Positions 28,175 through 39,065 of a stretch of 64,000 nucleotides of DNA are shown here, piece after piece (the first letter of the stretch is position 1; each line of letters starts with the position of its first letter). The position numbers and the translations under genes were made by a program. Below the pieces are notes generated by a model that was not told the DNA's origin, did no database searches, and saw nothing but the letters and a program-made list of their open reading frames with translations. The DNA is from Pochonia chlamydosporia 170 (Eukaryota > Ascomycota > Sordariomycetes > Hypocreales > Clavicipitaceae), in contig NW_019154047.1 in NCBI RefSeq assembly GCF_001653235.2, positions 434,001 through 498,000 of the forward strand, given 5' to 3'.

Positions 28175-30900
28175 TTAAATGTCACCCGTCCCCTTGAGCG
28201 ACACAAGGATGTCAGCCCAGGTATCTTCACTGAGGCTAAGAAGCGGCAAAGAAGGTGTGTAGATCCCAGCTTTACTCCATGATCGAATGCATTGAGCCAT
28301 CGCCACTATCTCCCTCCTCAGTCGGCTCCGCAACGGCACCATCATACGTCCAGAGCTGCTAAACGTCCTCTCGCTCTCCGCGGAAGACGATGGAATAGTC
28401 AGCATATCAACTGCCATTAGAGACAGTCGCGGGTACCGATGACCGTTAATTTTCCACCAGTCAATCGGCCTGCTCCTGTAGTGGTGACTGTTTACAACAT
28501 CCTCAGCGCAGTACCGAGCATATTCATCGTCAGCCATCACTCCCGCTGCCGACTGTTTTGCCTTTCGGGTGCTCTTGCCCCCGCGCGAGGACGCTGCAAA
28601 GGGCGAAGTCTGCGTACCTGGTGGTCCAGCTACACTCCTTGCAAGCCTCCGCTCGATGTAATCCATCGAGGCCCCGTCAGTCGAAGCGAACACCTCACAG
28701 CCAACTTCGCGCTCTTTATACCTCTCCCAGATCTCCAACAGTTTTTCTTCGTACTCCGATCGCCAAGTCTTGGTCTTTCGGGACGGTACCCGAGACCAAA
28801 GTCGATCTAGAAGACTCCATTTCTTCGCCGGGTTGAAAACAACAGCGCCTACATAGGCGGCGCTAGTCAGACGGTTGTAGTATTTATGCAACTTCTTCCA
28901 TCCAAGCTTGATAAAGACCTTGAGCAATTTCCGAGTTTTGTTGTCAAGTCCGTCGAAGATGGCAACTTCGACATCCCTCTTCTCCTTGCTCACTGGATCC
29001 TCAACCTCTTCCAATATTGTACCTTCAATGGCGCTTTCAAGGTGATCAAGGAGGATCTCGAAGACAGGGAAGTATTCATCGAAACTTCCACAAGTGGACC
29101 TCGTTCCGGGAATACCGCTTCCCTGAAGTTGTTTTGTGGCGATTTCGAACGGTTTCAGAAGCTTGACAAGTATCTCGATGACCTTCCAGTCATACGCACT
29201 TAACCGGTACTGTAGAACTGCTGGCTTCGTGTTCTCGCTAGCGCTCTCCGTCTCCCACCGGTTCTGAACGTCGTTGAAAAAGGTATTGAGCGCCGGCCGG
29301 AGGACAAGGGCTCTCTCCATCATACGCATGTCCGAGTCCCACCTGGTGGCGTTGTTAAAGACCCAGTGGAGCGTGGATTCCTTGCCGGATTCCTTACGTT
29401 GAGACTGACGAAACTGCTCATAGAGTTGTGGACTTGCCCGCAGCTGAAGCCCGATGTTATGAAGCATTCCCGGTGCGCCATACTGGCCATACTCCCTGAA
29501 ACTAGTCGCGTTTATCTCCTCTGGAGCCGGGTGGGACGACATGAAAATCTTCATCTGGGTGTACGACAGCATCGGCTTGCATCTCCTCGTCCTCGTTGTC
29601 TATCTCTCCATCCAGGGCCTCGTCGATAGCGTGGTCAATCTGCTGCTCATCCACATCCTTGTCGTCACCATCCGCTGCGACAATTGCAGCAAAATTCTCT
29701 CGCTTCGACCCGTAGAGCAAAGCCCGCACGCAGAGGTTGAAGATATGCGCGGCACAGCGAATCCGTCGCTCTTCGGGAGAGAAGTCGTGTTCGAAGGCAA
29801 GATCTTCCATGCAGGTGTCGTTGTTGGCAGCATTGTCGAGTGTGAAGTACCCAAGCTTGTCAGGGTCGTTGATCTGCCAGAATGCGAGCGTATCAGCGAC
29901 CTCATCGGCAAGCGATGCGCCGTCGTGTCTGCCCGAGAGAGGTCGAAGCCCGAGGAGAATCCGGTGTTGAACGAAGTTATGATCGATGAATTGAGCGTTG
30001 ATCCCGAGGAATGAAGTATACGACTTGGATGTCCAACCATCGAAGGAGAAATGGATTTGGGACCGAGCGCTACGCAACACTTCGGTCACCGGCCCCACGG
30101 CGCCCGTATACTCAGATTCGAGCATGCGAAGAAGGGTCTTCGCAGAGGGAATATGGGCCGCATCAAGGAGCGGATTGCCGTAGAGAAGGATTCGCTGGAA
30201 CCGCTCCGTATTGACGATATCGAACGGCAAATTATGGTAGGTAATCCAGTCGAGGAGGAGAATCCGAAGCCCTTTGCTGCTGAATCTTCCACGCAACTTG
30301 CCGAGAAGAAACTGGTCGTGAGGGTTATTAACGTCGGCGTCGATGAAGTGGGTGATTTTCTGGTGATCTAGAGATGAAGCCCCCATGCCGCGGGCAACTT
30401 CGTTTGGGGCCTGCCAAATGAGAACTCATATTGTCAAGCTGTGCTCGAGAGCCACAAGCATGGCCCGCACTTACCAGAATCCCGTGGGCTTGGCGAAGGT
30501 GCTTCTTGATGGCGGCGCCGGTCGAGCAGACGAAGCAGAAGTCTGACTTCTTCTTAAAGCCTCGGGCGAAGCAGTCCGCACAGATCCACTTCAGCTTATT
30601 GCCCTGGCGCGAGGTGGAACGGTCCTCAACACGATACCCAAATTGCTGCCACCACGCCCTCGTGTCCTGACCGCCAGTATAACGCTCGAATCCCGGCCAT
30701 TTCGCCCACTCCTGACGGCCCCAGAGTGTCCAATCAGCCTTGACAAAGTCGGTGGCCGTCCCGCGAGGACGGGGCGATGGCGTTGTTGGCAATGAGGTTC
30801 CTGAAGACGAAGCGAGTGGCGAAGACGAGAGCTCAACTCGCTCCATTGAGCCTGGCTGATTCGACGGGGAAGGGATCGCAGAGAATATTTCGGAGGACAT
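28175..30900 (-). pseudogene. hAT transposase of element 1, one frameshift
   Basis: Exon 1 (30900-30475) has a Ser/Pro-rich start and a BED-like zinc finger (ICADCF, then TGAAIKKHLRQAH). A 64-nt intron (GTAAGT to GGCAG, 30474-30411) joins in phase 0 to 30410 onward, with SQIHFSFDGWTSKSYTSFLG, TLDNAANNDTCME and RRIRCAAHIFNLCV. A frame change at about 29505-29545 leads to the C-terminal frame (to 28175), which includes the dimerisation domain: YPRLSLMAVDMLTIPSSSAE and ERTFSSSGRM. No intron closes this break, so the gene is probably inactive by a single indel. Confidence 0.85.
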
Positions 30901-30999
30901 CGTGGCGATGTTGGCTAGTCGAGCAAATCGGTTCTACGGATCGAGCGAGCTTAGCCAGGATGTTGGAACTCATCCAGGCTTCGCTGAGGCTCAACGTAT

Positions 31000-32120
31000 A
31001 CTCATCCATGGTTGCAAAGGAAAGTACGGCGGCACGCGTGTTCACACGCGGTTTGGCGTTCAACGCGAAAAAAAAAAGAAAGAAAACATAAGGTCGCCAA
31101 CTCCGTTGAACGGGCTAAGTCCTGTACGAGTGAAAGAAGCATCACTTGGTGGCGCGGGTGACTACGCTCTGGCTGTCCAACCATTGGTGCTCGAAGATCC
31201 TGTTGGTGTTTTCACGCAATAACACGATTGCTGGTGGCGACCAGTCAATTAAAGAGGGCTGTCGCTCAAGAGCTCCCATTAGCTTGAGTGAGCGCGTTGC
31301 ACAGACCACCGAGGCTCATCCCCCCATGTTGTGCATAAGCCACGAAAGATCGATGAAGTTGCTCGTACATCCGTTGAGGAGGGCAGGTGGGTTTCGGCGC
31401 ATGTCCCTGTTACAAAGAGGTGGATGAACATGGAACAATAATTACCCAATTTGCTCCACTTTCATCCTGTAGGCTTAGGGAGTGACGTAATTTTCCATGG
31501 ATTTGGGTCTGAACTGTTGTTCACGACCGTAAGGGTCAATTCAAGATGAGGATGGCTTACGAGATTCCAAGTTCGAAATACTTGTCCAGTCGTACCAAAA
31601 TGGGTACCAATGGGATTCTCGCTGTGGGAGAGATCTAAAGGGATTTAGTCTTGTTGATGGTTAACATCTACCCTGCAAAAACTGGCATGTACTTGCAGGT
31701 TTATTGTCGAGCTTGCTAGAGAGAGAGACACCTACCATATATGACGTAGCTAGTGGATACCAGAGCACTCACCTATTCTATAATGGTGAGACAAGTACCA
31801 TCTAAACATCTCTGGTCACATTTCATTCCTCCAGGGGGATCGTTTTCCAGCCTCTTCCACATACCAAATAGTGGTCTTGGAAAATTAGAAACAACCTCTA
31901 TGCAATAGATCGGTGTCGAAGTTTAGTACATCAACCATTTATGGGCTACTAATGAGATGATTGCTGCAGTTGTAAGATACCTGTCCTTACACGCAAGTGT
32001 CAGAGAGGAAATATGTACCTACTAACATATCTTAGCACCAAATACTATACCGCGAAGCAGGCTATCAATCACGCCTTGTCGCGTCCGATCGTGCCACAGG
32101 CTTGTTGACGCGTCCCATCT
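31000..32120. other. Non-coding interior of hAT element 1
   Basis: This is upstream of the transposase inside the element. It holds an A-rich run near 31070 and no supportable ORF. It may contain the transposase promoter. Confidence 0.4.
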
Positions 32121-32394
32121 AGTCACGCTGAACGAGCCCCTGACCAATTTCAGCAAACCAGGACACTTCGTTCGATCGAATCGATCGAAAATTGATCGAA
32201 CACTCGGGCCCGTTCGATTCGAACGTCGAATGATATGTGCGCAGTTCGATTCGGGTGTCGAATGAGATGCGCCACATTCGATTCGATGCAGTCGAATATC
32301 GAATGAGACCTGCCCTGTTCGATTCGATATTCGTAAGACTTGGCATCGAATGAATCTATCGATTCGATTCCCATTCGTAAGATGTCCATCCCTG

Positions 32395-32790
32395 AGCCGG
32401 AGACTATTACACCTGCACTAAGTATGAGCTGCACGATTAAATTTGTGATCCAAAAATATACTCTATCTGCACAGCGCTGGGGCTGCGACGCATTACTCAG
32501 TAATGTCTCCAATTCAAGTATAGAACCATCCATTTAGTCACACAAATTCTTCCCAGTAGGTTCACTGTCGTAGCTCTATCGGTTAGACCGCCCAAACCTA
32601 GCAATACCAAGCTACGGCAAACCGCAAGACAGCTATTAACCGTTCCCTGCGATGCGCACCTGTGCGTAAGTGAAATCAAAAGTCTCCATGATATTCGCAA
32701 CTGGCACCTCGGCATGGAAATGTCGCTTTGTTACGTGTTGCGGAGACTAAGATTCATCCGAGCGAAGTCTTGTACCACAAACGACGATTT
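32395..32790. other. Spacer, no gene seen
   Basis: A tRNA D-arm-like string near 32567 lacks the rest of a tRNA. No other structure was seen. Confidence 0.4.
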
Positions 32791-32799
32791 CAGCCGAAT

Positions 32800-33672
32800 G
32801 CCGGCACCTACCTCACCAAATGGATCAATTAAATCCACTTGTCTACACGATTGCTTGGATTGCACCGCTCGAAATCGAGGCGATATGTGCGGACACAATA
32901 TTGTAATCGCGACACTGCCTGCTGGCCAGGAATACGGCACAGGTTCAGTCTCAGCCTTGGCCGCTCAGGTCAAGAAGTTTTCCCCAAACCTTTGGTTCGG
33001 ATTACTAGTTGGCGTTGCGGCCGGGCTGCCTAGTCTTTCTGGGACCAAACAACGCGATATACGGCTCGGCGATGTTTTAGTCGCCCTGCCAGAAGGTGAT
33101 AGTGCTGGTTTGGTTGCCTATGATTTGGGGAAAGAAACTGGGGAAGATGGCTTCCAGCTTCCTACAGTTTGGGCACGTTCTTGTAGTTACGGAGACTATT
33201 GTTAGGTCAGCTATTGCCAGCATCAAAATGCACGCGCCAAACGACACGGATTTCTTTCTTCCATTCTATAATGGTATTAAGCAAAGAGAACATGCTAATG
33301 GGACCTTTATTGATCTAGGTCAAGATGAAGATTTATTTTATGACATGGATAAATAGGGGGTGCAAACTCTGGTAGAAAGAGAGCGACGACCGGATTCGAA
33401 ACGTACGAGAGTATGGTGTGGGCCAATAGGTTCCGGAGAGAAACTAGTGAAGAAAGCTTCGAAGTGAAATGAGCTTAGAGATAAGTATAATGTTATTGGC
33501 CTTGAGATGGAAGCCGCTGGAACAATGAATCGCATTCCCGTTGGCGTTATCCGGGGACTGTGCGACTATGGAGATCAACGCAAAAATAAAGAATGGCAGC
33601 CTTACGCAGCTGCTATGACCGCAGCATATGATATTGCAGCATTGCAATCGCGCGATCATCAACATGCATAAT
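32800..33672 (+). pseudogene. Nucleoside-phosphorylase-like (PNP_UDP) domain, broken
   Basis: The domain is of the kind found at the N-terminus of fungal NLR-like/ankyrin proteins. NIVIATLPAGQEYGTGSVSA, FGLLVGVAAGLPS and DIRLGDVLVALPEG lie in one frame to 33205. Homology then moves frame (about 33100-33200) and runs through in-frame stops (TAG 33354-33356; a TGA near 33468) to IGLEMEAAGTMNRIPVGVIR and GLCDYGDQRKNKEWQPYAAA. Order and motifs match the family, but the frameshift plus two stops make it a pseudogene. A possible continuation lies beyond the hAT insertion at 33715. Confidence 0.8.
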
Positions 33673-33714
33673 TTGCACCCTTGCCGACATGCTCTTGCAA
33701 CACATGGAAGACAA

Positions 33715-34736
33715 CCAGGGTTGAAAGCAACTCCACTCAATCCACGCAGTGGATCCACTCGTGGATTCCACGTCCACTCCACTGGCAATAATCCTAGTGG
33801 ATTGGCTAATCCACTGAGTCCACTGGACGATGTCGTGGGTGGATTGGGTGGATTAGGAGAGGAGCAGTTAAGCCCGCTCATACATTTTCGCAGAGTAACC
33901 CTAACAGCAACCGATTCCACCGATCCCGCCACCCTGTATCAAAAACACCACGAAGCTTCTGAACAGTGTAATTGTAGAATTCACATAATAAATATAGTAC
34001 TCTTTGAATGTCCTCAATTTTCTGATTCTAATGATACTAGTTTCGATATGCGAGGATAAGGTTTTGCTCAAAAAATCCACCTCATTATGCATATCAGGAG
34101 TAGTTCGTCCGTTTTCAAGCTGTAAATCTATATCTCGCAAAGTCCCCTTGCAGCTGGACAACACTGACTACGGATTCACAATACAAGATATTAACCATCC
34201 AATGGCCTTTGCCCAGATGATTCGAAAAAATACGCTCGGATTCTTTAATATCCCAATATTACGCGAACAATTGAAGGCGACACAAATCGCGTCAGCCGCG
34301 CGACATGGGGCCTGTTAATTACTCTAGCCAATGTGGTTCTCGTTACTTGGCGATCCATACAAATTAGACTGGTTGGGAAGTACCTGAAACATCTACAAGA
34401 TACGGACATATGGAACCAAGTAGCCGCGTTGGACGCGCTATTCGCGCTGACTGCACCAGACGTTGTTGACCTTTACTTTCACCTTGTTTGCGATTTTTGA
34501 CATGATGTAAACACTTTTTTGGAGATAAGTCCGATTTGGAAGTTGGAACAAGAAGACGGGTGTCCGGTTGGCGATACCTTCACCGGGCGCTTTGCTAATC
34601 CACTCCCAATCCACCTAATCCACCCAATCCACAAAAGCTCCCAGTGGATCCACTATATTGAGATACTCAGTGGATTATGATCTACCCACTACACTAGAGC
34701 ACCCAGTGGATTGAGTGGAGTTGCTTTCAACCCTGG
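33715..34736. mobile_element. Non-autonomous hAT-like element, 1.02 kb
   Basis: The ends are perfect 31-bp inverted repeats (CCAGGGTTGAAAGCAACTCC... and its complement). Subterminal arrays of AATCCAC/GTGGATT fill 33720-33860 and 34590-34720. The interior encodes no recognisable transposase; a frame at 34004-34318 is unidentified and may be captured sequence. An 8-bp target duplication is not evident. The element lies at the 3' end of the PNP-like pseudogene. Confidence 0.85.
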
Positions 34737-34920
34737 TCAGAGTATTGATCGTAAGCTGAGAGGAGTCCATAGTAAACTAGCAATTAGAGGAAATACAAAA
34801 GATCAACAAATGCTGCTTGCTATGACAGTTCGAGGGGACCAAGTCGAGCGCGACTAGAATAAAACGATCGTTCGTAAGGAAGAAAGGGGCTTTCCGAACG
34901 AAAATTCTCACTGAAGCTAT
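34737..34920 (+). pseudogene. Possible continuation of the PNP-like gene
   Basis: The frame reads LRGVHSKLAIRG and QQMLLAMTVRGDQVERD, then a stop. It loosely resembles the linker before NACHT domains in fungal NLR-like proteins. Evidence is weak. Confidence 0.25.
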
Positions 34921-34969
34921 CTGCGGACTCTTCATTAACAGGGTGAGACATTCATTAAACAGAAGTCAC

Positions 34970-35215
34970 ATGATTTACTTCCATTTGCAATGGCAGAGAG
35001 ACACAAATTTTCCACAGACCTGTTCATCAAGATAAGATTTGTGAAGCCAATCAGAAGGCAGAATTTTCCTTCCAAAGTACGATAGTAAAGTTACTATTAC
35101 ACTTTCCCTCTCGAAACTGTACTTCGTAGTATACTTCAAAGTAAAGATAATATTACGATAGTAGACATAATAGTACGATAACATAGTATAATAGGCAGGT
35201 CTGGTGTAGTGGTGT
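34970..35215. repeat. AT-rich repeat shared with 54236-54360
   Basis: The tract of AGTATACTT, GTAAAGATAATATT and GATAGTA motifs ending in AGGCAGGTCTGGT has an inverted relative at 54236-54360 that starts ACCAGACCTGCCT. This suggests an old AT-rich MITE family. Boundaries are approximate. Confidence 0.45.
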
Positions 35216-35237
35216 GTAGTGACTTTAAACCCCGTAA

Positions 35238-35358
35238 CTGATCAACTGTCGTGCAGAAGCTTCCCTGTGGATCGGGCAAAGAAAATATTGATTTCCTACA
35301 TAAAAGAGTGGAATCATACAAAAACTAAATACCTTAGAATAACTACCTGATCTTGACA
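35238..35358 (-). repeat. Copia LTR fragment
   Basis: This ends CTGATCTTGACA like the other copies and shares CTGTGGATCGGGCAA and the ATAAAAGAGTGGAATCAT motif, but lacks the middle palindromic part. It is a deleted relic. Confidence 0.65.
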
Positions 35359-35704
35359 GTTCATCTCGCTTGTTAATTGGCCCCGGCCCGGTAAGCCGGA
35401 ACGGAGGCGAGAGTGCGAGCCGAGCCACCTTCGGGTTCGACCCGTTGCACATCGCCGGAGGCCTTGGGCAACACAGTTGCCTGTATCCTTCAGCTGCTTG
35501 CAGCAAATCTAGGCTTCACTTCTAGGCTGCGGCCGGTCCGACAAAGTATAAAATAGAGCCTTCATTCCATCCTTAGAAAATGATGAGCGTTCGGTTGCCC
35601 CAAAAATCTCCTCCCGGCCTCTAGTGGTTTAGAGCCGAGGGAAGAACCAATTCCTTTAGACTCTAGTTCTTGGGCCAGCTGCCGACAGGTCACACCTTTG
35701 TTAC

Positions 35705-36531
35705 TCAGTTCTCGTGAAGTCTGCTACTTGGACCGAGTGGTGAAGAACGTCGTCGAGCTCGTCTTGAGACTTGGGCATCTCGTAGCATTTCAAGCAGCGG
35801 ATTTTCAGGTTTCAGCGAACTGTCCTCGGAATAGGATGTGCTATATAGGCGAAAACCTGAGGCAGGGGGGCCGCGAAGCTTTCGTGGAGTCCGGCAGCGA
35901 ATTACCCCTGGCCGGCCTTTTCTGGCGCCAGCGATATATCCACAATCGATGAGGTCGTATTTCATGGGCCAGGACAGGTCGGGCTCGACGTCAAGGACGA
36001 CAGACGAGATGGACGGGACGTTTCGGGGCACGAACAACGGTTCGATTGGGCTTGGGCAATTGGAGGTAGCGGAGCATTGGTTCCCAAGCTCAACGATTGG
36101 CGGTATACAAAGGGCATTGCCAATTTCGTGAATACGTAGCCTGTTTGGGTCAACCGGCGCGAGGAAGCTGCGATCATCGAGCTGACGGTGGAAAAAAGGG
36201 TCATTGGGAAAACTGTACCGATGGCTGAGGTGGCGTCGTCCATGTTCCCATTCGCATGTCGAGATTCTGGTGCGTGAGGATGTGCTGGCTGCCAAGACCT
36301 CGTCCACCTCGACATTACCGTCCGCTGGAGCGATGGTAGCTGCTTGTTGTGAGGACCTGCACATCGCTGAGAAATCGGCTGAGAGTTGTCCAAAATATCT
36401 CTTTGTCGTAGCGAAGTTGGTGGCCTGCGAGGATGTATGGTTTGGGCGGGAGTTGAGGTGTCCGTTCCACAGCTAAATACCTCAAGCGTAAGTAGTGGGA
36501 CACAACCGCTGCACGTTGTGTCCCTTGTCAC
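35705..36531 (-). CDS. Hypothetical minus-strand protein, model uncertain
   Basis: Two overlapping minus-strand frames occur: 36531-35962 and 36364-35705 (219 aa). The second contains EPLFVPRNVPSISSVVLDVE and PDLSWPMKYDLIDCGYIAGA, which looks like real protein, but I cannot name it. A short frame at 36503-36315 reads RYLAVERTPQLPPKPYILAG and may be a 5' exon. No intron satisfies all joins. The segment lies between two LTR relics. Confidence 0.3.
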
Positions 36532-36835
36532 TATTGGGGAGGGCCAAACGGTTTAGTATGTGAGTTGGTGACTTGTTGCAACGTGTGGCAAAGGGGGGGC
36601 GAAGTTGGCAGTTGTGGACCTCATACAATCATGATAATCTATGTACGAAAGATCATACCCATCGAAATATTTTAAGGAACAATTTGAACCTTTGTTGTAA
36701 TAGCCGACGTGAGCGATGCACTTCGGAACTGATTTGACCACGCCAACTCTGTCCCTTTCCAGAAACATTACCTTGGCCGCATTGTTCATGCTGATCCATG
36801 GCCCATTATACGTCGCGAAAAAAAGCAGACCTCAA

Positions 36836-36923
36836 CAAGCTTTGAATCTTCGCATAAGGCTCGCTGATAGTCGTATCTACGCGTAAAACGCGTACAGACC
36901 TCTTTGTGGCCTATGACGAAGTT
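36836..36923 (-). pseudogene. Pogo/Fot1 transposase fragment
   Basis: The minus strand reads NFVIGHKEVCTRFTRRYDYQ, nearly the same as NFVKRHKEITTRFTRKYDYQ in the longer fragment at 45199-45834. The fragment ends exactly at an LTR start (36924). Confidence 0.7.
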
Positions 36924-37153
36924 TGTCAAGATCAAGTCGCTCATTCAAAGCAAGCGCAGTACGGTATTGCCTACGAGGCAGCAACATTATCATACTGCTG
37001 CCTGCAAGGCAGCAGTATTCTAAAGTATTTAGTATTTGTATAATTCCACTCTTTTTTGTAGAAAATCAAGAGTCTCTCGTTGCCCGATTCACAGGGGATC
37101 GATCTTCTGCCCAATCGTCGTCCAGTTATGCAAACAAGTCGTGAAGTGTGACA
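36924..37153 (+). repeat. Copia LTR, 230 bp, diverged
   Basis: It begins TGTCAAGATC and ends AAGTGTGACA, as in the 27184 LTR but in the other orientation and shorter. It interrupts pogo transposase sequence on its left. The 5-bp flanks do not match, so one side has been rearranged. Confidence 0.8.
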
Positions 37154-37700
37154 CGCTTAGTAAATTGCTCAACGGGAGCCAGAATCAAGGCATAACCACC
37201 ATAGAATGCGATGACTGTGCGATCTCGAAAGCTAAGCGGCAAATCAGCTGCAAGCCTCGGAACACAGAAAACGCACCAGGAATACGACTTGCGGTAGACT
37301 GCTATGACTTCCAGCACACTTCTCAAGGAAGACAACATATGATGCCGGTGACGGATCGCTGGTCCGGATACATATGGGACTTTTATTTCAGCGACCTCGC
37401 TGTGGAAACGATTGTCGAAATGTTCAAAACTTTGTTCGGTATTCTCGAAAGACGATACCAGATTAAACCGAGCGTCATTGAGTGCGACAACGAAATATAC
37501 CAGAGGAAATTGCAAGGACGCCAGTTCTTGGAACCCCTTTTCATTTTTATCGAGCCTTCAGCCCAGACACACAAGCTCAGCATGGAGGCGCTGAACGCTC
37601 GGGGGGTGTGATCAAGAACAGGGCGCGTGCAATGAGAAGCTGGGCCAGGTTACTCGTCTACCTGTGGGTAGAAGTCTTCAAAGCTGCGGTATATCTATAG
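37154..37700 (+). pseudogene. Copia integrase remnant, different family
   Basis: Frames 37036-37611 and 37482-37700 together give ECDDCAISKAKRQISCKPR, LAVDCYDFQHTSQGRQHM, VIECDNE and GGAERSGGVIKNRARAM, i.e. the zinc-binding end and DDE core of a copia integrase. At least one frameshift (about 37580) is present. Sequence differs clearly from the 23.1-kb element. Confidence 0.8.
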
Positions 37701-38143
37701 ATAACTAACCACTTCTCTAGTTATTATACGGATGCCTGTACACTAGCCACTGACGGTACTGAATCCCTGAAATAGCGCAAGATGTGAAACGAGTGGCTCG
37801 CCAATCGCATCTAGTAGCATCAAGAGGCATAGTTACTTAAGCAGCAGGTCGTGGCTTACTATATTAACCACGCCGCAGCCTGCACTACGGCCCAGTAATT
37901 TGCCGGAAAACGCCATTTCCGACATGGCAAGTACGAACTGCGTGGAGCACGTTGTGTTCCTTGCTACAGTTTATATACCGGTACAGCTATTACCTTGAAC
38001 GATCCTGTTCCTCTTCCCGAATATTGCCTAACCTCTGTATCGACTATGACGAGCTTGCAGACCGGCATTGTTAGTATCAAAGCAAAGAGCAACCAGAAAG
38101 TGCCATTCAGCTCGGGGGTTAATTCATTTTCGATTCGCTGAAG
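37701..38143. other. Spacer upstream of the bZIP gene
   Basis: No gene is seen; this is degraded sequence after the integrase remnant. Confidence 0.4.
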
Positions 38144-38823
38144 ATGTCTCAACCACACTCAGGACTTGCGGCCAATGTCCCAAAGCGCAAAGGTCAGACT
38201 ATCGGCCACTCTACCAACCCGCCACTGGTGCCTGCCCAGCCAGTTTTGATGGATCCTAACCGGTATCTGATGCAGGTATCCGACGCGTCTCTGCGTTATC
38301 TCCAGCTCCGTTAGCTCGTAAGCGAATCCATGACCGAGAGGCTCAAAGGGCCGCCCGCAAGAGGACCAGAGAATATATGGATCAGCTACAGCGAGAAGTG
38401 GATGAGCTCAGAAGCAAAAGCTGTGCCGGAGCAAGCATGCGCAACACGACCCTTGAGTGGCTTTATCAGCGTAACAGGAATCTCGAGAATGAGCTGGCTG
38501 AGCTCAAAATAAGGTTGTCATCTGCCAGTCCTCGACCCGGCAGACCGTTCGAGATTGTGGCAGGCATCCACACCACTTCTCACGCTCACCGATGCCACAG
38601 GATGTTTGCAAATGGGCTCTCGCTTCGCTATAATGGAGCGAAAACTGGAGTAGGCGCTTTCGAAGGTTTAAGAACACTTCCTTCACCAGAGGAGCGCAAC
38701 AACGTTGCTGGGAGTGAAAATGCACACCAGCGTGGCTTTGAGCCACCCGGCAGAGGAATTTGGGCCACAATATGCCTTGATTATTCTTCACACTTCCAAC
38801 CATTACCAGCAAAGTTTGTTTGA
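38144..38823 (+). CDS. bZIP transcription-factor-like protein, 198 aa
   Basis: Exon 1 (38144-38192: MSQPHSGLAANVPKRK) joins exon 2 (38276-38823) across an 83-nt intron (GTCAGA donor, branch CCTAAC, acceptor TGCAG) and restores the frame. Residues about 26-60 form the basic region and leucine-zipper start: RKRIHDREAQRAARKRTREY followed by MDQLQREVDELRSK. This is the REAQRA type of basic region found in a fungal bZIP family. The C-terminal part is short compared with family members, so the gene may be truncated or spliced further. Expected site of action is the nucleus; targets unknown. Confidence 0.65.
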
Positions 38824-39065
38824 TACTTGATGGCGGTCTTCAATGTTGCGAATCAGGGCGAAGGTTGACTCCCAGTAAAGCAGGACGTTTCCGAAGCTCC
38901 CCGTTACTCGCGACAGGGCAAGAAAGCCTTTGTTTGGAAGGAAGCCGGCTTGCTTCTTAGCATATCGACTGTCTCGGTGTTCATACCAGGCGTTCAATGA
39001 TTCGAAATATCTACTAAACTGTGAAAATCTCTCTATACTCAGCTCTTCTAGCGAAGTCCCCCAAG

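Larger units (their letters stand above)
27781..32394 (-). mobile_element. hAT element 1, 4.6 kb
   Basis: The termini are CAGGGATGGACATCTTACGA... (27781) and its exact reverse complement ending CCATCCCTG (32394); at least 22 bp are perfect. Subterminal regions (27800-28050 and 32150-32380) are packed with ATTCGAATCGAA-type motifs, the usual transposase-binding arrays of hAT elements. The flanks do not show a matching 8-bp duplication (GACGAATC versus AGCCGGAG). The coding part is on the minus strand; 31.0-32.1 kb inside the element has no gene I can see. Confidence 0.9.

Noticed and set aside
32565..32600. tRNA D-arm-like string (GTAGCTCTATCGGTTAGA)
   Set aside because: No T-arm or acceptor pairing follows within 75 bases; at best a degraded tRNA-derived piece.
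35420..35460. tRNA-like T-arm (GGGTTCGACCC)
   Set aside because: No matching acceptor stem, D-arm or anticodon arm lies at the required distance; treated as chance.
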